Part shown: piece after piece, positions 33,446 through 42,324 of the stretch
Numbering within the stretch: the stretch's first letter is position 1
Layout of the letters: the number at the start of each line of letters is the position of its first letter
DNA from: Bacillota bacterium
GTDB taxonomy: Bacteria; Bacillota; Clostridia; Christensenellales; SZUA-584
DNA: 64,000 nucleotides
Direction of reading: 5' to 3'
Assembly (NCBI GenBank): GCA_023428025.1
Contig: JAEYZN010000019.1
Location: forward strand, 42,501-106,500
The notes under the pieces: model-generated
Databases searched by the model: none
What the model saw: the letters and a program-made list of their open reading frames with translations, nothing else
What the model was told of the DNA's origin: nothing
Program-made: the position numbers and the translations under genes

Positions 33446-35176
33446 TTAAGCTTCAATGTCTATAAAATCAAACTTGCTCACATCAAACAGCCCCATGTCC
33501 GTCAGCTTTAACTCCGGGATGACAGGCAATGCCATGAAACATAGTAACATCACGGGTTCCAGATTGTCGTTTACACCGAGTGCATCAACCGCTGTTTGAT
33601 GAATGCGGGTCAGCTTTTCATCAACCCATTTCCCGCTTTGATCGCTCATAAGACCTGCAATAGGCATGGGCAAACTCTCAAGGACGTTGTTGCGGTCAAC
33701 GACCACGATCCCACCGTCCTGATCGATCAGCTTTTGCACGGCAAAAGCCATCTCATCATCGCTCACACCAACGACAATGATGTTATGGGAATCATGAGCT
33801 ATCGAAAGAGCAATGGCTCCGCTCTTCATACCGTATCCTTTTAATAATGCAACGGCAACGTTTCCGGTATGATGATGACGTTCGACAACAGCGATTTTAA
33901 CGATATCTTTGTTTGGGTCATACACAAATTCACCGTTTTCATCTCTTTTTATTTCTGCTGTTTCGTTGCGGGTGACCACCCCACCGCTCATCACCGTGAT
34001 GACGTGCGCCTTGTCAGCATGTATTGTCAGCTTCAGTTTGTCTTTGGAAAAATCTTTGACACGAAACCGCCCTTTTGTTGCGGAAATATCATGATTGATA
34101 ACGGGCAGCAGGTAATTTCCGTCCGCCGCGGCCTCCCGCCCTGCGATAAACACCTTTTTGACATTAAAATCTGTAAGATTGTCCATTAAAACGATATCCG
34201 CTCTTAAACCTGGCGCAATGGCTCCTCTGTCCCTGAGACCATAGCATTCAGCTGCGTTGAGGCTGGCCATTTGAATGGCAATAACGGGATCAATCCCTGC
34301 GCTGGAACATATGCGCAGATGGTTATCGAGGTGACCGGCACTGAGTATTGTTTTTGGCTGGCGGTCGTCGGAACAAAGAAGGCAGCGCCTGCTGTTCAGC
34401 GGCGTAACCGCTTTGAGCAGTTCCGAAAGATTATGACATGCCGAACCTTGGCGCATTAAGACATACATACCGCGAGACAGCCGATCCCGCATTTCTTCAA
34501 CAGTTGTGCATTCATGGTCGGTACGTATGCCGGGGGATACATATGCGTTCAGCGCATTCCCGGTTACACCCGGACTATGCCCGTCGATAGGTTTTCCGTT
34601 ATTGATCGCGACGATAAGTTTATCCAGCACGCCGCTTTCCGCATTAATAACTCCCGGGAAATTCATAAACTCTCCGAGCCCCAGAATTTCGCCGCGGTCC
34701 ATGACCGGCTCCATATCTTCGGCGGCAATAACGGCTCCCGCATGTTCAAACGGAGTTGCGGGTACGCAGGATGGCAGCATCCATTTGACATCCAGAGCGG
34801 TTCCCTTCGAAGCCTCAATCATATACGCTAAGCCCGAAAGACCGCACACGTTGGTGATCTCATGTGGATCGGCGATAATCGTCGTTGTTCCATGAGGGAC
34901 GATGAGCCTGCCCAGTTCCTCCGGGCTCACGTATGACGATTCGATATGGATATGACTGTCGATAAGACCCGGCGCGGTATATTGGCCATTTGCATCAATT
35001 TCGCTGTAACCTTCATATTGACCGACACCGGCTATCAGCCCCGCGCATACTGCTATATCGCCTTTGATAATCGACGCATTGTAAACGTCTACAACCTTAC
35101 AGTTTTTAATAACAAGATCGGCAGGGATTCTGCCCGCGGCGATATCGATAAGTTTTTTCAGCAGAGTTTTATTCAT
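33446..35176 (-). CDS. ade: Adenine deaminase
   Basis: 576 aa, the usual length for the bacterial AdeC type. Converts adenine to hypoxanthine and ammonia. Amidohydrolase ligands: GLIDSHIHIESS, PHGTTTIIADPHEI, DGHSPGV and CSDDRQPKT. The C-terminal KIAVVERHHHTGN and ALSIAHDSHNIIVVG are typical of the family. I start at the ATG at 35176; its SD is weak, and a small ORF with a strong SD ends across this start codon, so translation is probably coupled. Confidence 0.95.
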   Translation of the reverse strand: MNKTLLKKLIDIAAGRIPADLVIKNCKVVDVYNASIIKGDIAVCAGLIAGVGQYEGYSEIDANGQYTAPGLIDSHIHIESSYVSPEELGRLIVPHGTTTIIADPHEITNVCGLSGLAYMIEASKGTALDVKWMLPSCVPATPFEHAGAVIAAEDMEPVMDRGEILGLGEFMNFPGVINAESGVLDKLIVAINNGKPIDGHSPGVTGNALNAYVSPGIRTDHECTTVEEMRDRLSRGMYVLMRQGSACHNLSELLKAVTPLNSRRCLLCSDDRQPKTILSAGHLDNHLRICSSAGIDPVIAIQMASLNAAECYGLRDRGAIAPGLRADIVLMDNLTDFNVKKVFIAGREAAADGNYLLPVINHDISATKGRFRVKDFSKDKLKLTIHADKAHVITVMSGGVVTRNETAEIKRDENGEFVYDPNKDIVKIAVVERHHHTGNVAVALLKGYGMKSGAIALSIAHDSHNIIVVGVSDDEMAFAVQKLIDQDGGIVVVDRNNVLESLPMPIAGLMSDQSGKWVDEKLTRIHQTAVDALGVNDNLEPVMLLCFMALPVIPELKLTDMGLFDVSKFDFIDIEA

Positions 35177-35282
35177 TTTCGTTACCAGCCTTAATTGAGT
35201 CTTCAATAATTGGGTCAAATGTTTTATGCACGTTGCAATCAACGGAGTCAGTAACGTAATCAAATTTGGGTAAGAAGGTCAT
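35169..35282 (-). CDS. 37-residue ORF coupled to adenine deaminase
   Basis: ATG at 35282 is preceded by GGAGG with 5 bases between, a far better ribosome site than that of ade. The peptide begins MTFLPKFDYVTD and ends IKAGNENE. Its TAA overlaps the ade start (frames share the ATGAATAA stretch). It is hydrophilic, with one Cys and no signal. I do not recognise it. It could be a leader peptide that sets ade translation or a small protein in its own right. Confidence 0.45.
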   Translation of the reverse strand: MTFLPKFDYVTDSVDCNVHKTFDPIIEDSIKAGNENE

Positions 35283-35503
35283 AAAAGCCTCCGACAATTT
35301 CCCGTCCTGCAGCAATATCCTGACGAACCTTCAGAAGATGGCAGGAATGAATTGCTATTTATTATGCTATCACAGTTCGTATAAACTATAAACCCTTGTT
35401 TCAATTTTTCCACGGCATGCTGACGAAAGGCATAGTAAGACTGATGGAATTATTGCTGTTATTACGTTTTTTGGCCGATCATCAAAATTTTTTATCATGC
35501 ATA

Positions 35504-35531
35504 TTGAAAACGCCCTTCAATTTGGTATAAA
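35504..35531 (+). promoter_or_regulatory. Sigma-A-type promoter, distal, for the BMP importer
   Basis: TTGAAA, 16-bp spacer, TATAAA, followed by ATAT. It would give a 350-nt leader. Confidence 0.45.
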
Positions 35532-35692
35532 ATATATTCGTCAGAAAATCACAGCCAATCATGTTCCATTCAGATTAAAAGGGTGGTTTAGTAAGATTCC
35601 AGATGCCAATACCCATCGAAAAATCAAAAGAAAAGAGCAAGTGCGATTTTGAAAAGTTCAAACTGCGGACAATTTGGCAAAACCAAAAAGGC

Positions 35693-35721
35693 TTGTGTTC
35701 TCAAGACAGATGTGCTATTAT
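35693..35721 (+). promoter_or_regulatory. Extended -10 promoter, proximal, for the BMP importer
   Basis: TTGTGT, 17-bp spacer, TATTAT with TGC just before it (TGn extension). Confidence 0.45.
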
Positions 35722-35888
35722 TCTACTTGCTTGAACAAGGATGTCGGCAAAGATGATCTTTGTTTATTTTTTTGGTTTTTGTTTTGAAAGGATACGAGAG
35801 GACCAGTCCGGTAATTAACAAAGCTCATTCTATGTGAGAAAAGAAATGCAAATCCTGATTTCACATTTAATTAACTAAGGAGGGAACC

Positions 35889-37187
35889 ATGAAGAAGTTA
35901 GTAATGTTTTTAGTGGTGTTGGCAATGGTTATCGTGCCATTCGCAGGCTGTGCCCCGCAGGCTCAGGAGCAGGAGCCCCCTGCGGCTACCGAGGCGCCCG
36001 CCGAAGAATCTCCGGCTGAGGCCCCCGCAACGGAAGAGCCTGTGGCGGAGGGCGCCGTCAAGATCGGCGTCATCTTGGTTCATGACGAAAACACCGGTTA
36101 TGACTTTGCCCACATGGAGGGTATCAGAAAAGCGACTGCTGCGGTGGGTTTCACTGACGACCAGATTATCTGGAAGTACAACGTCGCTGAAGACGAGACC
36201 TGCTACGATATGGCGACTGACCTTGTTGAGCAGGGCTGCACCTACGTTATTTCGGACAGCTTCGGCCACCAGAGCTATATGCAGCAGGCTGCCGATGAAA
36301 ACCCGGATGTGACCTTTATCGCCATGACGGGCGTCAACGCTGGTCCTTCGGGACTGGCGAACCTTAAGAACGCATTCAACCTGACCTTTGAGTCCCGTTA
36401 TGTATCGGGCGTTGTTGCCGGTATGAAGCTGGCCGAGCTTGTTGCGGACGGCAAGGTCGCTGACAAGAATAAGGACGCTAACGGCGACATCAAGATCGGT
36501 TATGTCGGCGCGTATCCGTACGACGAAGTGGTCTCCGGTTACACCGGCTTCTATCTCGGTGTTAAGTCCATTGTCGATAACGTTGTGATGGACGTGTCCT
36601 ATACCAACTCATGGTATGACCCGACCGCCGAGGCTGAAGCCGCCAACGCGCTGGTCTCGTCCGGCGCCATCATCATCAGCCAGCATGCTGACTCCACCGG
36701 CGCTCCGGCCGCCTGTCAGGCGCTGCTCGATAGCGGCACCACCGTTTACTGCGTGGGCTACAACGTCGATATGCTCTCCGTTGCGCCGACTGCCGCGCTG
36801 ACCAGCTGCCAGAATGACTGGGGCGTCTACTACACCTACGTGTTCAACTGCATCAAAAACGGCGAAGAAGTTGTTACGGACTGGGCGAAAGGCTATGATG
36901 AAGGCGCTGTGATGATCTCCGCTCTGGGCGAAAGCTGCGCCGAAGGCACAGCCGAAAAGGTTGCGGAAGTGGAAGCCGCTCTGAAGGACGGCAGCCTCAA
37001 GGTGTTCGATATCAACACGTTCACCGTGGGCGGCGAGACTATCACGACAGCTCCGGCCCTCGATACCGATGGAGACTTTGTGCCCGACAGCGGTGAAGCC
37101 ATTGTGGACGGCGCGTTCGCCGAGTCGACGCTGCGCAGCGCTCCGTACTTCGGTTTGCGTATAGACGGCATCAAAGAACTCAACTGA
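35889..37187 (+). CDS. BMP family ABC transporter substrate-binding lipoprotein
   Basis: 432 aa. Signal peptide with lipobox ending at Cys21 (FAGC), then a Pro/Glu/Ala/Thr linker to residue 55. The periplasmic-binding domain of the Bmp/PnrA type follows (KIGVILVHDENTGYDFAHMEGI, VISDSFGHQSYM, KIGYVGAYPYDEVVSGYTGF). The family binds purine nucleosides and, in some members, bases. The AAGGAGG site before the ATG is strong, and a hairpin follows the gene, which fits higher expression of the binding protein than of the membrane parts. Confidence 0.92.
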   Translation: MKKLVMFLVVLAMVIVPFAGCAPQAQEQEPPAATEAPAEESPAEAPATEEPVAEGAVKIGVILVHDENTGYDFAHMEGIRKATAAVGFTDDQIIWKYNVAEDETCYDMATDLVEQGCTYVISDSFGHQSYMQQAADENPDVTFIAMTGVNAGPSGLANLKNAFNLTFESRYVSGVVAGMKLAELVADGKVADKNKDANGDIKIGYVGAYPYDEVVSGYTGFYLGVKSIVDNVVMDVSYTNSWYDPTAEAEAANALVSSGAIIISQHADSTGAPAACQALLDSGTTVYCVGYNVDMLSVAPTAALTSCQNDWGVYYTYVFNCIKNGEEVVTDWAKGYDEGAVMISALGESCAEGTAEKVAEVEAALKDGSLKVFDINTFTVGGETITTAPALDTDGDFVPDSGEAIVDGAFAESTLRSAPYFGLRIDGIKELN

Positions 37188-37208
37188 TCACGACTTGCTT
37201 ATAGATGG

Positions 37209-37237
37209 AAAGAGCCACCTTTCAAAAGTGGCTCTTT
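37209..37237 (+). terminator. Hairpin after the binding-protein gene
   Basis: AAAGAGCCAC pairs perfectly with GTGGCTCTTT across a 9-nt loop. No long T run follows beyond the stem end, so it may be a partial terminator or an RNA-stabilising 3' end. Confidence 0.6.
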
Positions 37238-37253
37238 CTATCATTAACGGCGT

Positions 37254-37278
37254 CCCCAAAAAGCCAAGGTTTTTGGGG
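37254..37278 (+). repeat. Second hairpin, possible degenerate REP-like element
   Basis: CCCCAAAAA pairs with TTTTTGGGG around a 7-nt loop, 9 bases before the GGGGG ribosome site of the ATPase gene. The outer CCCCA...GGGG resembles the stem-loop family at 8611 and 17934, but the GGGGACCCC part is absent. Confidence 0.35.
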
Positions 37279-37302
37279 TGAATTACAAGGGGGTAATCCA
37301 CT

Positions 37303-38835
37303 ATGCAAAGCGCAAAAGCGTCCATCTGCATGCGCGATATTACCAAGACTTTCGGTCCGATTGTGGCTAATCACCAGGTCTGCCTCGATATACACAGAGG
37401 AGAGATTCTTGCCCTGCTCGGAGAGAATGGCAGCGGTAAGACAACGCTGATGAACATGCTCTCCGGCATCTATTACCCGGATGCCGGGCATATTTCTGTT
37501 GAGGGCTGCGAGGTTTCAATCCGTAGTCCCAAGGACGCGTACGACCTTGGCATCGGCATGATTCACCAGCACTTCAAGCTTGTGGATGTGTTGACCGCAG
37601 CAGAAAACATTATCCTGGGGATGCCGGGATCCGGCCGCCTCGACTTGAAGGCTGTTGGCGATAAGATACACAATATTTGCGAAATGTACGGCTTTGATAT
37701 CGATCCGGAACAAAAAATCTATGATATGTCCGTTTCCCAGAAGCAGACGGTGGAAATTGTGAAGGTGCTCTACCGGGGGGCGGATATTTTGATCCTTGAT
37801 GAACCCACGGCCGTTTTGACCCCGCAGGAAACGGAGAAGCTGTTCGCCGTTCTGCGCAATATGCGCGATGACGGCAAAGCCATCGTCATTATTACGCATA
37901 AGCTGCATGAGGTCGAGGAGATATCGGATCGCGTCGTGGTTCTGCGGCGCGGGCAATTCGTCGGCGGCATGATGACGAAAGACACGAACGCGGCGGAGAT
38001 GACCAATATGATGGTGGGCCGTGCAGTGTCCCTTAATATCGATCGGCCCGAGCCAAACAACCCGAAACCGCGCATCATTGTGGATGGACTGACAGTTCGG
38101 GACAAGGATGGAGTAACCAAGCTCTGTGATGTTTCGTTTACCGCATATTCCGGAGAAATCCTCGGTATCGCGGGCATTTCCGGTTGCGGGCAAAAGGAAC
38201 TGCTGGAGTCCATCGCGGGTCTGCAGCAGTTTGAATCCGGAAGTATCATGTATATCGACCCTGACACCGGCGAAGAGATACAGCTTATCGGCAAGGACCC
38301 GCGTGAAATTTTCGCTTTGGGCGTGACGCTGTCCTTCGTGCCCGAAGACAGGCTCGGTATGGGGCTCGTCGGCAGCATGGACCTGACCGACAACATGATG
38401 CTCCGCTCGTTCCGCCGCGGAAAGTCCGTCTTTGCCGACAGAAAAACGCCGCGCCGCCTGGCGGAGCGCGTCGTGAACGAACTCTCCGTGAATACGCCGG
38501 GCCTTTCCACCCCGGTGCGCAGGCTCTCCGGGGGAAATGTTCAAAAGGTTTTGGTCGGACGCGAGATTTCCTCCTCGCCGACCGTTCTGATGACGGCTTA
38601 CGCGGTACGCGGGCTTGATATCAATTCATCCTACACCATTTATGATCTTATAAACCAGCAGAAGCAAAAAGGGGTTGCCGTCATTTTTGTCGGCGAGGAT
38701 CTGGACGTCCTGCTGGAGTTCTGTGACCGGATTCTTGTCCTCTGTGGCGGAAAGGTCAGCGGCATCGTCCCCGGCAGAGGCGCGGATAAGCGTGAAGTGG
38801 GTATGATGATGACCAAACTGGGAGGAGAAAAATGA
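37303..38835 (+). CDS. Nucleoside/purine ABC importer, double ATP-binding protein
   Basis: 510 aa with two ABC domains, as in the sugar/nucleoside (RbsA, YufO) group. Domain 1 is complete: GENGSGKTT, ILILDEPTAVLTPQE and VSQKQTVEIVK in place of the classical signature. Domain 2 is degenerate: GISGCGQKELLE for Walker A, LSGGNVQKVLVGRE signature, and LMTAYAVRGLD where the catalytic Glu would be. Such asymmetry is normal for the family. Overlaps the first permease by 4 bp. Confidence 0.93.
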   Translation: MQSAKASICMRDITKTFGPIVANHQVCLDIHRGEILALLGENGSGKTTLMNMLSGIYYPDAGHISVEGCEVSIRSPKDAYDLGIGMIHQHFKLVDVLTAAENIILGMPGSGRLDLKAVGDKIHNICEMYGFDIDPEQKIYDMSVSQKQTVEIVKVLYRGADILILDEPTAVLTPQETEKLFAVLRNMRDDGKAIVIITHKLHEVEEISDRVVVLRRGQFVGGMMTKDTNAAEMTNMMVGRAVSLNIDRPEPNNPKPRIIVDGLTVRDKDGVTKLCDVSFTAYSGEILGIAGISGCGQKELLESIAGLQQFESGSIMYIDPDTGEEIQLIGKDPREIFALGVTLSFVPEDRLGMGLVGSMDLTDNMMLRSFRRGKSVFADRKTPRRLAERVVNELSVNTPGLSTPVRRLSGGNVQKVLVGREISSSPTVLMTAYAVRGLDINSSYTIYDLINQQKQKGVAVIFVGEDLDVLLEFCDRILVLCGGKVSGIVPGRGADKREVGMMMTKLGGEK

Positions 38836-39929
38836 ACCAACATACTAAGGTACCATTGATGCGCATCGTCAAGCGCGACTCGATTTCAGTCTGGCATGGT
38901 TGGCTCATCCGGCTCGCTGGTCTTGTGCTGGCGCTCGCCGTCAGCGCGGTCGTCATATACGCTATCGTTAAACTGAATCCGCTCAAGGTTTACAGCGCTA
39001 TGTTCGAGGGTAATTTCGGCTCCGAAAAACGCTTTTGGGTCACCCTGCGCGATTTAATGATGCTGCTGTGCATCGGCATCGGTCTGGCGCCCGCGTTTAA
39101 AATGCGCTTTTGGAACATCGGTGCGGAGGGGCAGATCCTCGTCGGCGGCATCGCGACCGCCGCTGTGATGATCTATCTCGGCAAATCAGTGCCGACATGG
39201 ACGCTATTGCTTGTATCCCTTGCCGTAAGCTGCGTGGCAGGCGCCCTGTGGGGGTTTATACCCGCCGTATTCAAAGCGCGCTTCGGAACGAATGAAACGC
39301 TGTTTACCCTGATGATGAACTATGTCGCCATTCAGCTGACATCGTATTTTGTCGCCCTATGGGAGAATCCTTTTGGCTCCAATACGGTCGGCATTATCAA
39401 CCAGAATACCAAAGCCGGCTGGTTTCCACCCATATTCGAGCAGCAGTATCTGCTGAACGTAATCATCGTTCTGGCGTTGACGATCATTATGTTTGTTTAT
39501 CTGCGCTACTCCAAGCAGGGCTATCAGATTGCGGTCGTGGGTGAATCCGAGCGTACGGCCCGCTATATCGGCATCCATGTGAAAAGCGTTGTTATCCGGA
39601 CGATGATGATTTCGGGCGCTATCTGCGGCTTGGCGGGTTATATCGCGGTTGCAGGCGCATCCCACACGATTTCAACGAGCACCGCCGGCGGGAGCGGCTT
39701 TACGGCTATCATCGTGGCCTGGCTTGCCAAATTCAACACTTTTACGATGATCCTCGTCGCGGCGCTGCTGGTGTTCCTGGAAAAAGGTGCGATACAGATC
39801 GCCTCGCAATTTAACCTCAATGATTTTGCGTCCAAAATGATCACGGGTATCATCCTGTTTTTCATTCTTGGCAGCGAGTTCTTTACCAATTACCGGATGA
39901 TTTTCCGCGGTGGAAAGGAGGCACACTGA
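38832..39929 (+). CDS. Nucleoside/purine ABC importer permease 1 (YufP-like)
   Basis: 365 aa multi-pass membrane protein of the BPD_transp_2 family, about eight to ten helices. A cytoplasmic N-terminal stretch precedes helix 1 (LIRLAGLVLALAVSAVVIYAIV). MRFWNIGAEGQILVGG is the conserved motif of this permease type. GGAGGAGAAAA before the ATG lies in the end of the ATPase gene. Confidence 0.92.
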   Translation: MNQHTKVPLMRIVKRDSISVWHGWLIRLAGLVLALAVSAVVIYAIVKLNPLKVYSAMFEGNFGSEKRFWVTLRDLMMLLCIGIGLAPAFKMRFWNIGAEGQILVGGIATAAVMIYLGKSVPTWTLLLVSLAVSCVAGALWGFIPAVFKARFGTNETLFTLMMNYVAIQLTSYFVALWENPFGSNTVGIINQNTKAGWFPPIFEQQYLLNVIIVLALTIIMFVYLRYSKQGYQIAVVGESERTARYIGIHVKSVVIRTMMISGAICGLAGYIAVAGASHTISTSTAGGSGFTAIIVAWLAKFNTFTMILVAALLVFLEKGAIQIASQFNLNDFASKMITGIILFFILGSEFFTNYRMIFRGGKEAH

Positions 39930-39930
39930 T

Positions 39931-40902
39931 ATGGATCAGATTCTGTCCCTGCTTCAGGCTGCCATTGTTTTCGGCACCGTCATACTCTTCGGCGCCATCG
40001 GTGAGATTTTGACAGAGAAATCCGGAAATCTGAACCTCGGCGTTCCGGGCATCATGTACCTTGGGGGTATAGCGGGCCTTGCCGGCGCTTTCTGGTATGA
40101 GTCGAACTTTGCGTCGCCCATACCTTTGGTCGGGCTTCTGATCGCTTTTATCTGCGCAGTGGCGGCCTCCACTCTGGCCGGTCTTATTTACAGCTTCCTC
40201 ACCATCACGCTCAGAGCCAACCAGAACGTGACGGGCCTGACATTGACCATTTTCGGCGCGGGTGTTGCCAACTTTTTCGGCGGCGCGATGAACACGATGG
40301 CCGGCGGCGTCGGCCAGATTTCCGTTGCCGTGACGAGCGGCGCCTATCGCGCGACGCTGCCCTTCCTTTCGGAGGTGGGCGTTTTTTCCGCGCTTGGCTT
40401 CATGGTCTATCTTGCGATCGGCTTGGCCATTATCACAAGCTATTTCCTTAATAAAACGCGCAAGGGCCTCAATCTCCGCGCGGTGGGGGAAAACCCCGGC
40501 ACGGCGGATGCCGCCGGCATCAGCGTGGCCAAAAACAAATATCTGTCGACCTGCATCGGCGCGGCCATCACCGGCCTGGGCGGGCTGTACTACATCATGG
40601 ACTATATCAAGGGCACTTGGGCAATCGACGGCGGCATAGAAAAGCTCGGCTGGCTGGCCGTCGCGCTCGTGATCTTTGCCCGCTGGAAACCCAAACATGC
40701 CATCTGGGGCTCCTACCTCTTTGGCGTGCTCTTCTGGCTCTTCTTCTACATTCCGGGCCTGACCCGCTCATCGCAGGAGCTTTTCAAAATGCTGCCCTAC
40801 GTGGTCACGATCATCGTGCTGATCTTTGTCTCCATACGCAGAAAACGTGAAAACCAGCCTCCGGCCAGTCTGGGGCTTCCTTATTTCCGAGAGGACAGAT
40901 AG
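39931..40902 (+). CDS. Nucleoside/purine ABC importer permease 2 (YufQ-like)
   Basis: 323 aa from the ATG at 39931 with AAGGAGG 9 bases upstream; the longer open frame starts inside permease 1. Family motifs GEILTEKSGNLNLGVPGIMYLGG and RAVGENPGTADAAGISV are present, with about eight helices. It pairs with permease 1. A terminator follows at 40981. Confidence 0.92.
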   Translation: MDQILSLLQAAIVFGTVILFGAIGEILTEKSGNLNLGVPGIMYLGGIAGLAGAFWYESNFASPIPLVGLLIAFICAVAASTLAGLIYSFLTITLRANQNVTGLTLTIFGAGVANFFGGAMNTMAGGVGQISVAVTSGAYRATLPFLSEVGVFSALGFMVYLAIGLAIITSYFLNKTRKGLNLRAVGENPGTADAAGISVAKNKYLSTCIGAAITGLGGLYYIMDYIKGTWAIDGGIEKLGWLAVALVIFARWKPKHAIWGSYLFGVLFWLFFYIPGLTRSSQELFKMLPYVVTIIVLIFVSIRRKRENQPPASLGLPYFREDR

Positions 40903-40980
40903 TCGGGCGCCGGTGACCGTGGCATATTATAATTAATGATTAAACCAAGGACACACTCTTTTAACCAGTAAAAAGCAGAT

Positions 40981-41011
40981 GAGACAAGCCACAACGGCTC
41001 GTCTCTTTCTT
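40981..41011 (+). terminator. Intrinsic terminator after the importer operon
   Basis: GAGACAAGCC pairs with GGCTCGTCTC (one mismatch) over a 5-nt loop, followed by TTTCTTTG. It lies between convergent operons. Confidence 0.75.
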
Positions 41012-41041
41012 TGTTTGCCGGGAATATTTATCTGTTATGGT

Positions 41042-41866
41042 CTACAAGCCTTCCAGCAAGAGAAAGTCATCAAGGAGCGAAAGACATACCTGTTTGCGGT
41101 ATGCGGCGGTGGAGCGCTGGTCGTCGATAGGCTTTACATAGGACGAATACAGTTCTATGATTTCATCCTTCATATGGCGCAATTCCTCCGGCGTTTTGCC
41201 GATAAGGGCGGACTCGATGACCGGCCTGCGCACCACGGTTGTGGCAACAGAACCAAACGCGATCGGAATAGCGGCGACTACGCCGTCCTGAATGCGCACT
41301 GCGGCCGCAAATGATGCTTTGGCAATGGCGACCGCGTTCCGCGCCCCCACCTTCTTGTAATAGGTACGGGTGAATACGTTCTTGGGAATGATGATGTATT
41401 CCAGCAGTTCATCCGGCTTAAGATCGATCTTGCGCACACCCTGTATGAAAGTTGAGAGAAGCAGCTCTCGTTTTCCGCCTGCGGATGCCAGCCTGACGCG
41501 CGCATCCAGTGCATACAGCACGGGCAGCGTGTCGCCTGCGGGGGAGGCGTTGCAGATGTTTCCGCCCAGCGTGCCCATGTTCCGGATGGCGGGGGAGGCG
41601 ATCTCGGTGATGGATTGCCGCAGCATATCACGAACGGCTTTTGATTCCAGAAGCTGCGTATAAGTACAGCATGCCCCGATGACCAACTCTCCGGGGGTAT
41701 CATGTATCTCCCGCAGGGAGGAAATGTAGTTCAAAAACAACAAGGGCGTGTTATCCCGCCGGGTGACCATCCAGTCGGTGCCACCCGCATAGGGGATAAT
41801 ATCCGGGTTTTCTGCCTTGGCCGCGAGGGCTTCTTCAAGCGTTTTCGGACAACACGATTCTACCAT
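41042..41866 (-). CDS. xdhB: Xanthine dehydrogenase FAD-binding subunit
   Basis: 274 aa from an ATG at 41866 with GGAG 8 bases upstream (a GTG at 41875 is too close to the SD). FAD signatures: IPYAGGTDWMV, then ASPAIRNMGTLGGNICNASPAGDTLPVLYAL, the typical medium-subunit motif. Passes electrons from the Fe-S subunit to NAD. Last of three overlapping genes xdhA-Fe-S-FAD. Confidence 0.94.
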   Translation of the reverse strand: MVESCCPKTLEEALAAKAENPDIIPYAGGTDWMVTRRDNTPLLFLNYISSLREIHDTPGELVIGACCTYTQLLESKAVRDMLRQSITEIASPAIRNMGTLGGNICNASPAGDTLPVLYALDARVRLASAGGKRELLLSTFIQGVRKIDLKPDELLEYIIIPKNVFTRTYYKKVGARNAVAIAKASFAAAVRIQDGVVAAIPIAFGSVATTVVRRPVIESALIGKTPEELRHMKDEIIELYSSYVKPIDDQRSTAAYRKQVCLSLLDDFLLLEGL

Positions 41867-42324
41867 AGGTTGCACTCCTCACTTGCCTTGCGTATGGCTT
41901 CGACGATCATATTATACCCGGTGCACCGGCACAGGTTGCCGGAGATGGCTTCGCGTATCTGCTCTTCGGAAGGATGCGGGTTGCGGGATAACAGCGCCTC
42001 CGCTGCCATCACCATGCCCGGCGTGCAGAAACCGCATTGTACCGCACCCGCATTGGCGAACGACTGCTCCAGCAACGCATAGCGATCGGTGTCGCGGAAA
42101 CCTTCGATCGTCACGATGTCGGCGCCCTGTATGCTGCCCACGGCGATCAGGCAGGAGTTAGCCAGGCGTCCGTTCAAAAGCACGCTGCACGCGCCGCATT
42201 CGCCCTCGCCGCAGCCTTCCTTGACGCCGGTGAGCTTGAACTCATTGCGCAGCACGTCAAGCAGCCGGGAAGAGGGGTCACAGACAATCGAAACGGGAGT
42301 TCCGTTTAATACGAATTCAATCAT
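41860..42324 (-). CDS. xdhC: Xanthine dehydrogenase 2Fe-2S subunit
   Basis: 154 aa. Cluster ligands are Cys38, Cys43, Cys46 and Cys58 in the ferredoxin fold and the QCGFC and CRC motifs in the C-terminal helical domain. Carries electrons from the Mo site to the FAD subunit. The symbol follows E. coli xdhABC usage and is not the XdhC/CoxI maturation factor at 3580. Overlaps both neighbours by 7-8 bp. Confidence 0.94.
   Translation of the reverse strand: MIEFVLNGTPVSIVCDPSSRLLDVLRNEFKLTGVKEGCGEGECGACSVLLNGRLANSCLIAVGSIQGADIVTIEGFRDTDRYALLEQSFANAGAVQCGFCTPGMVMAAEALLSRNPHPSEEQIREAISGNLCRCTGYNMIVEAIRKASEECNLW

Larger units (their letters stand above)
35283..35888. other. 606-bp AT-rich divergent region between ade and the BMP importer
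   Basis: No convincing gene is seen. It has two plus-strand promoter candidates (35504 and 35693) giving leaders of about 350 and 160 nt before the BMP gene, and a small ATGTGA/TCACAT hairpin near 35833-35870. I looked for a purine riboswitch on both strands and found none of its conserved core. Confidence 0.55.

Noticed and set aside
35417..35530. 37-codon plus-strand ORF in the ade/BMP gap
   Set aside because: No ribosome site, hydrophobic low-complexity product, and its end coincides with a promoter -10 box.
35283..35888. Purine riboswitch before ade or the BMP importer
   Set aside because: Neither strand has the conserved three-way-junction core or loop sequences.
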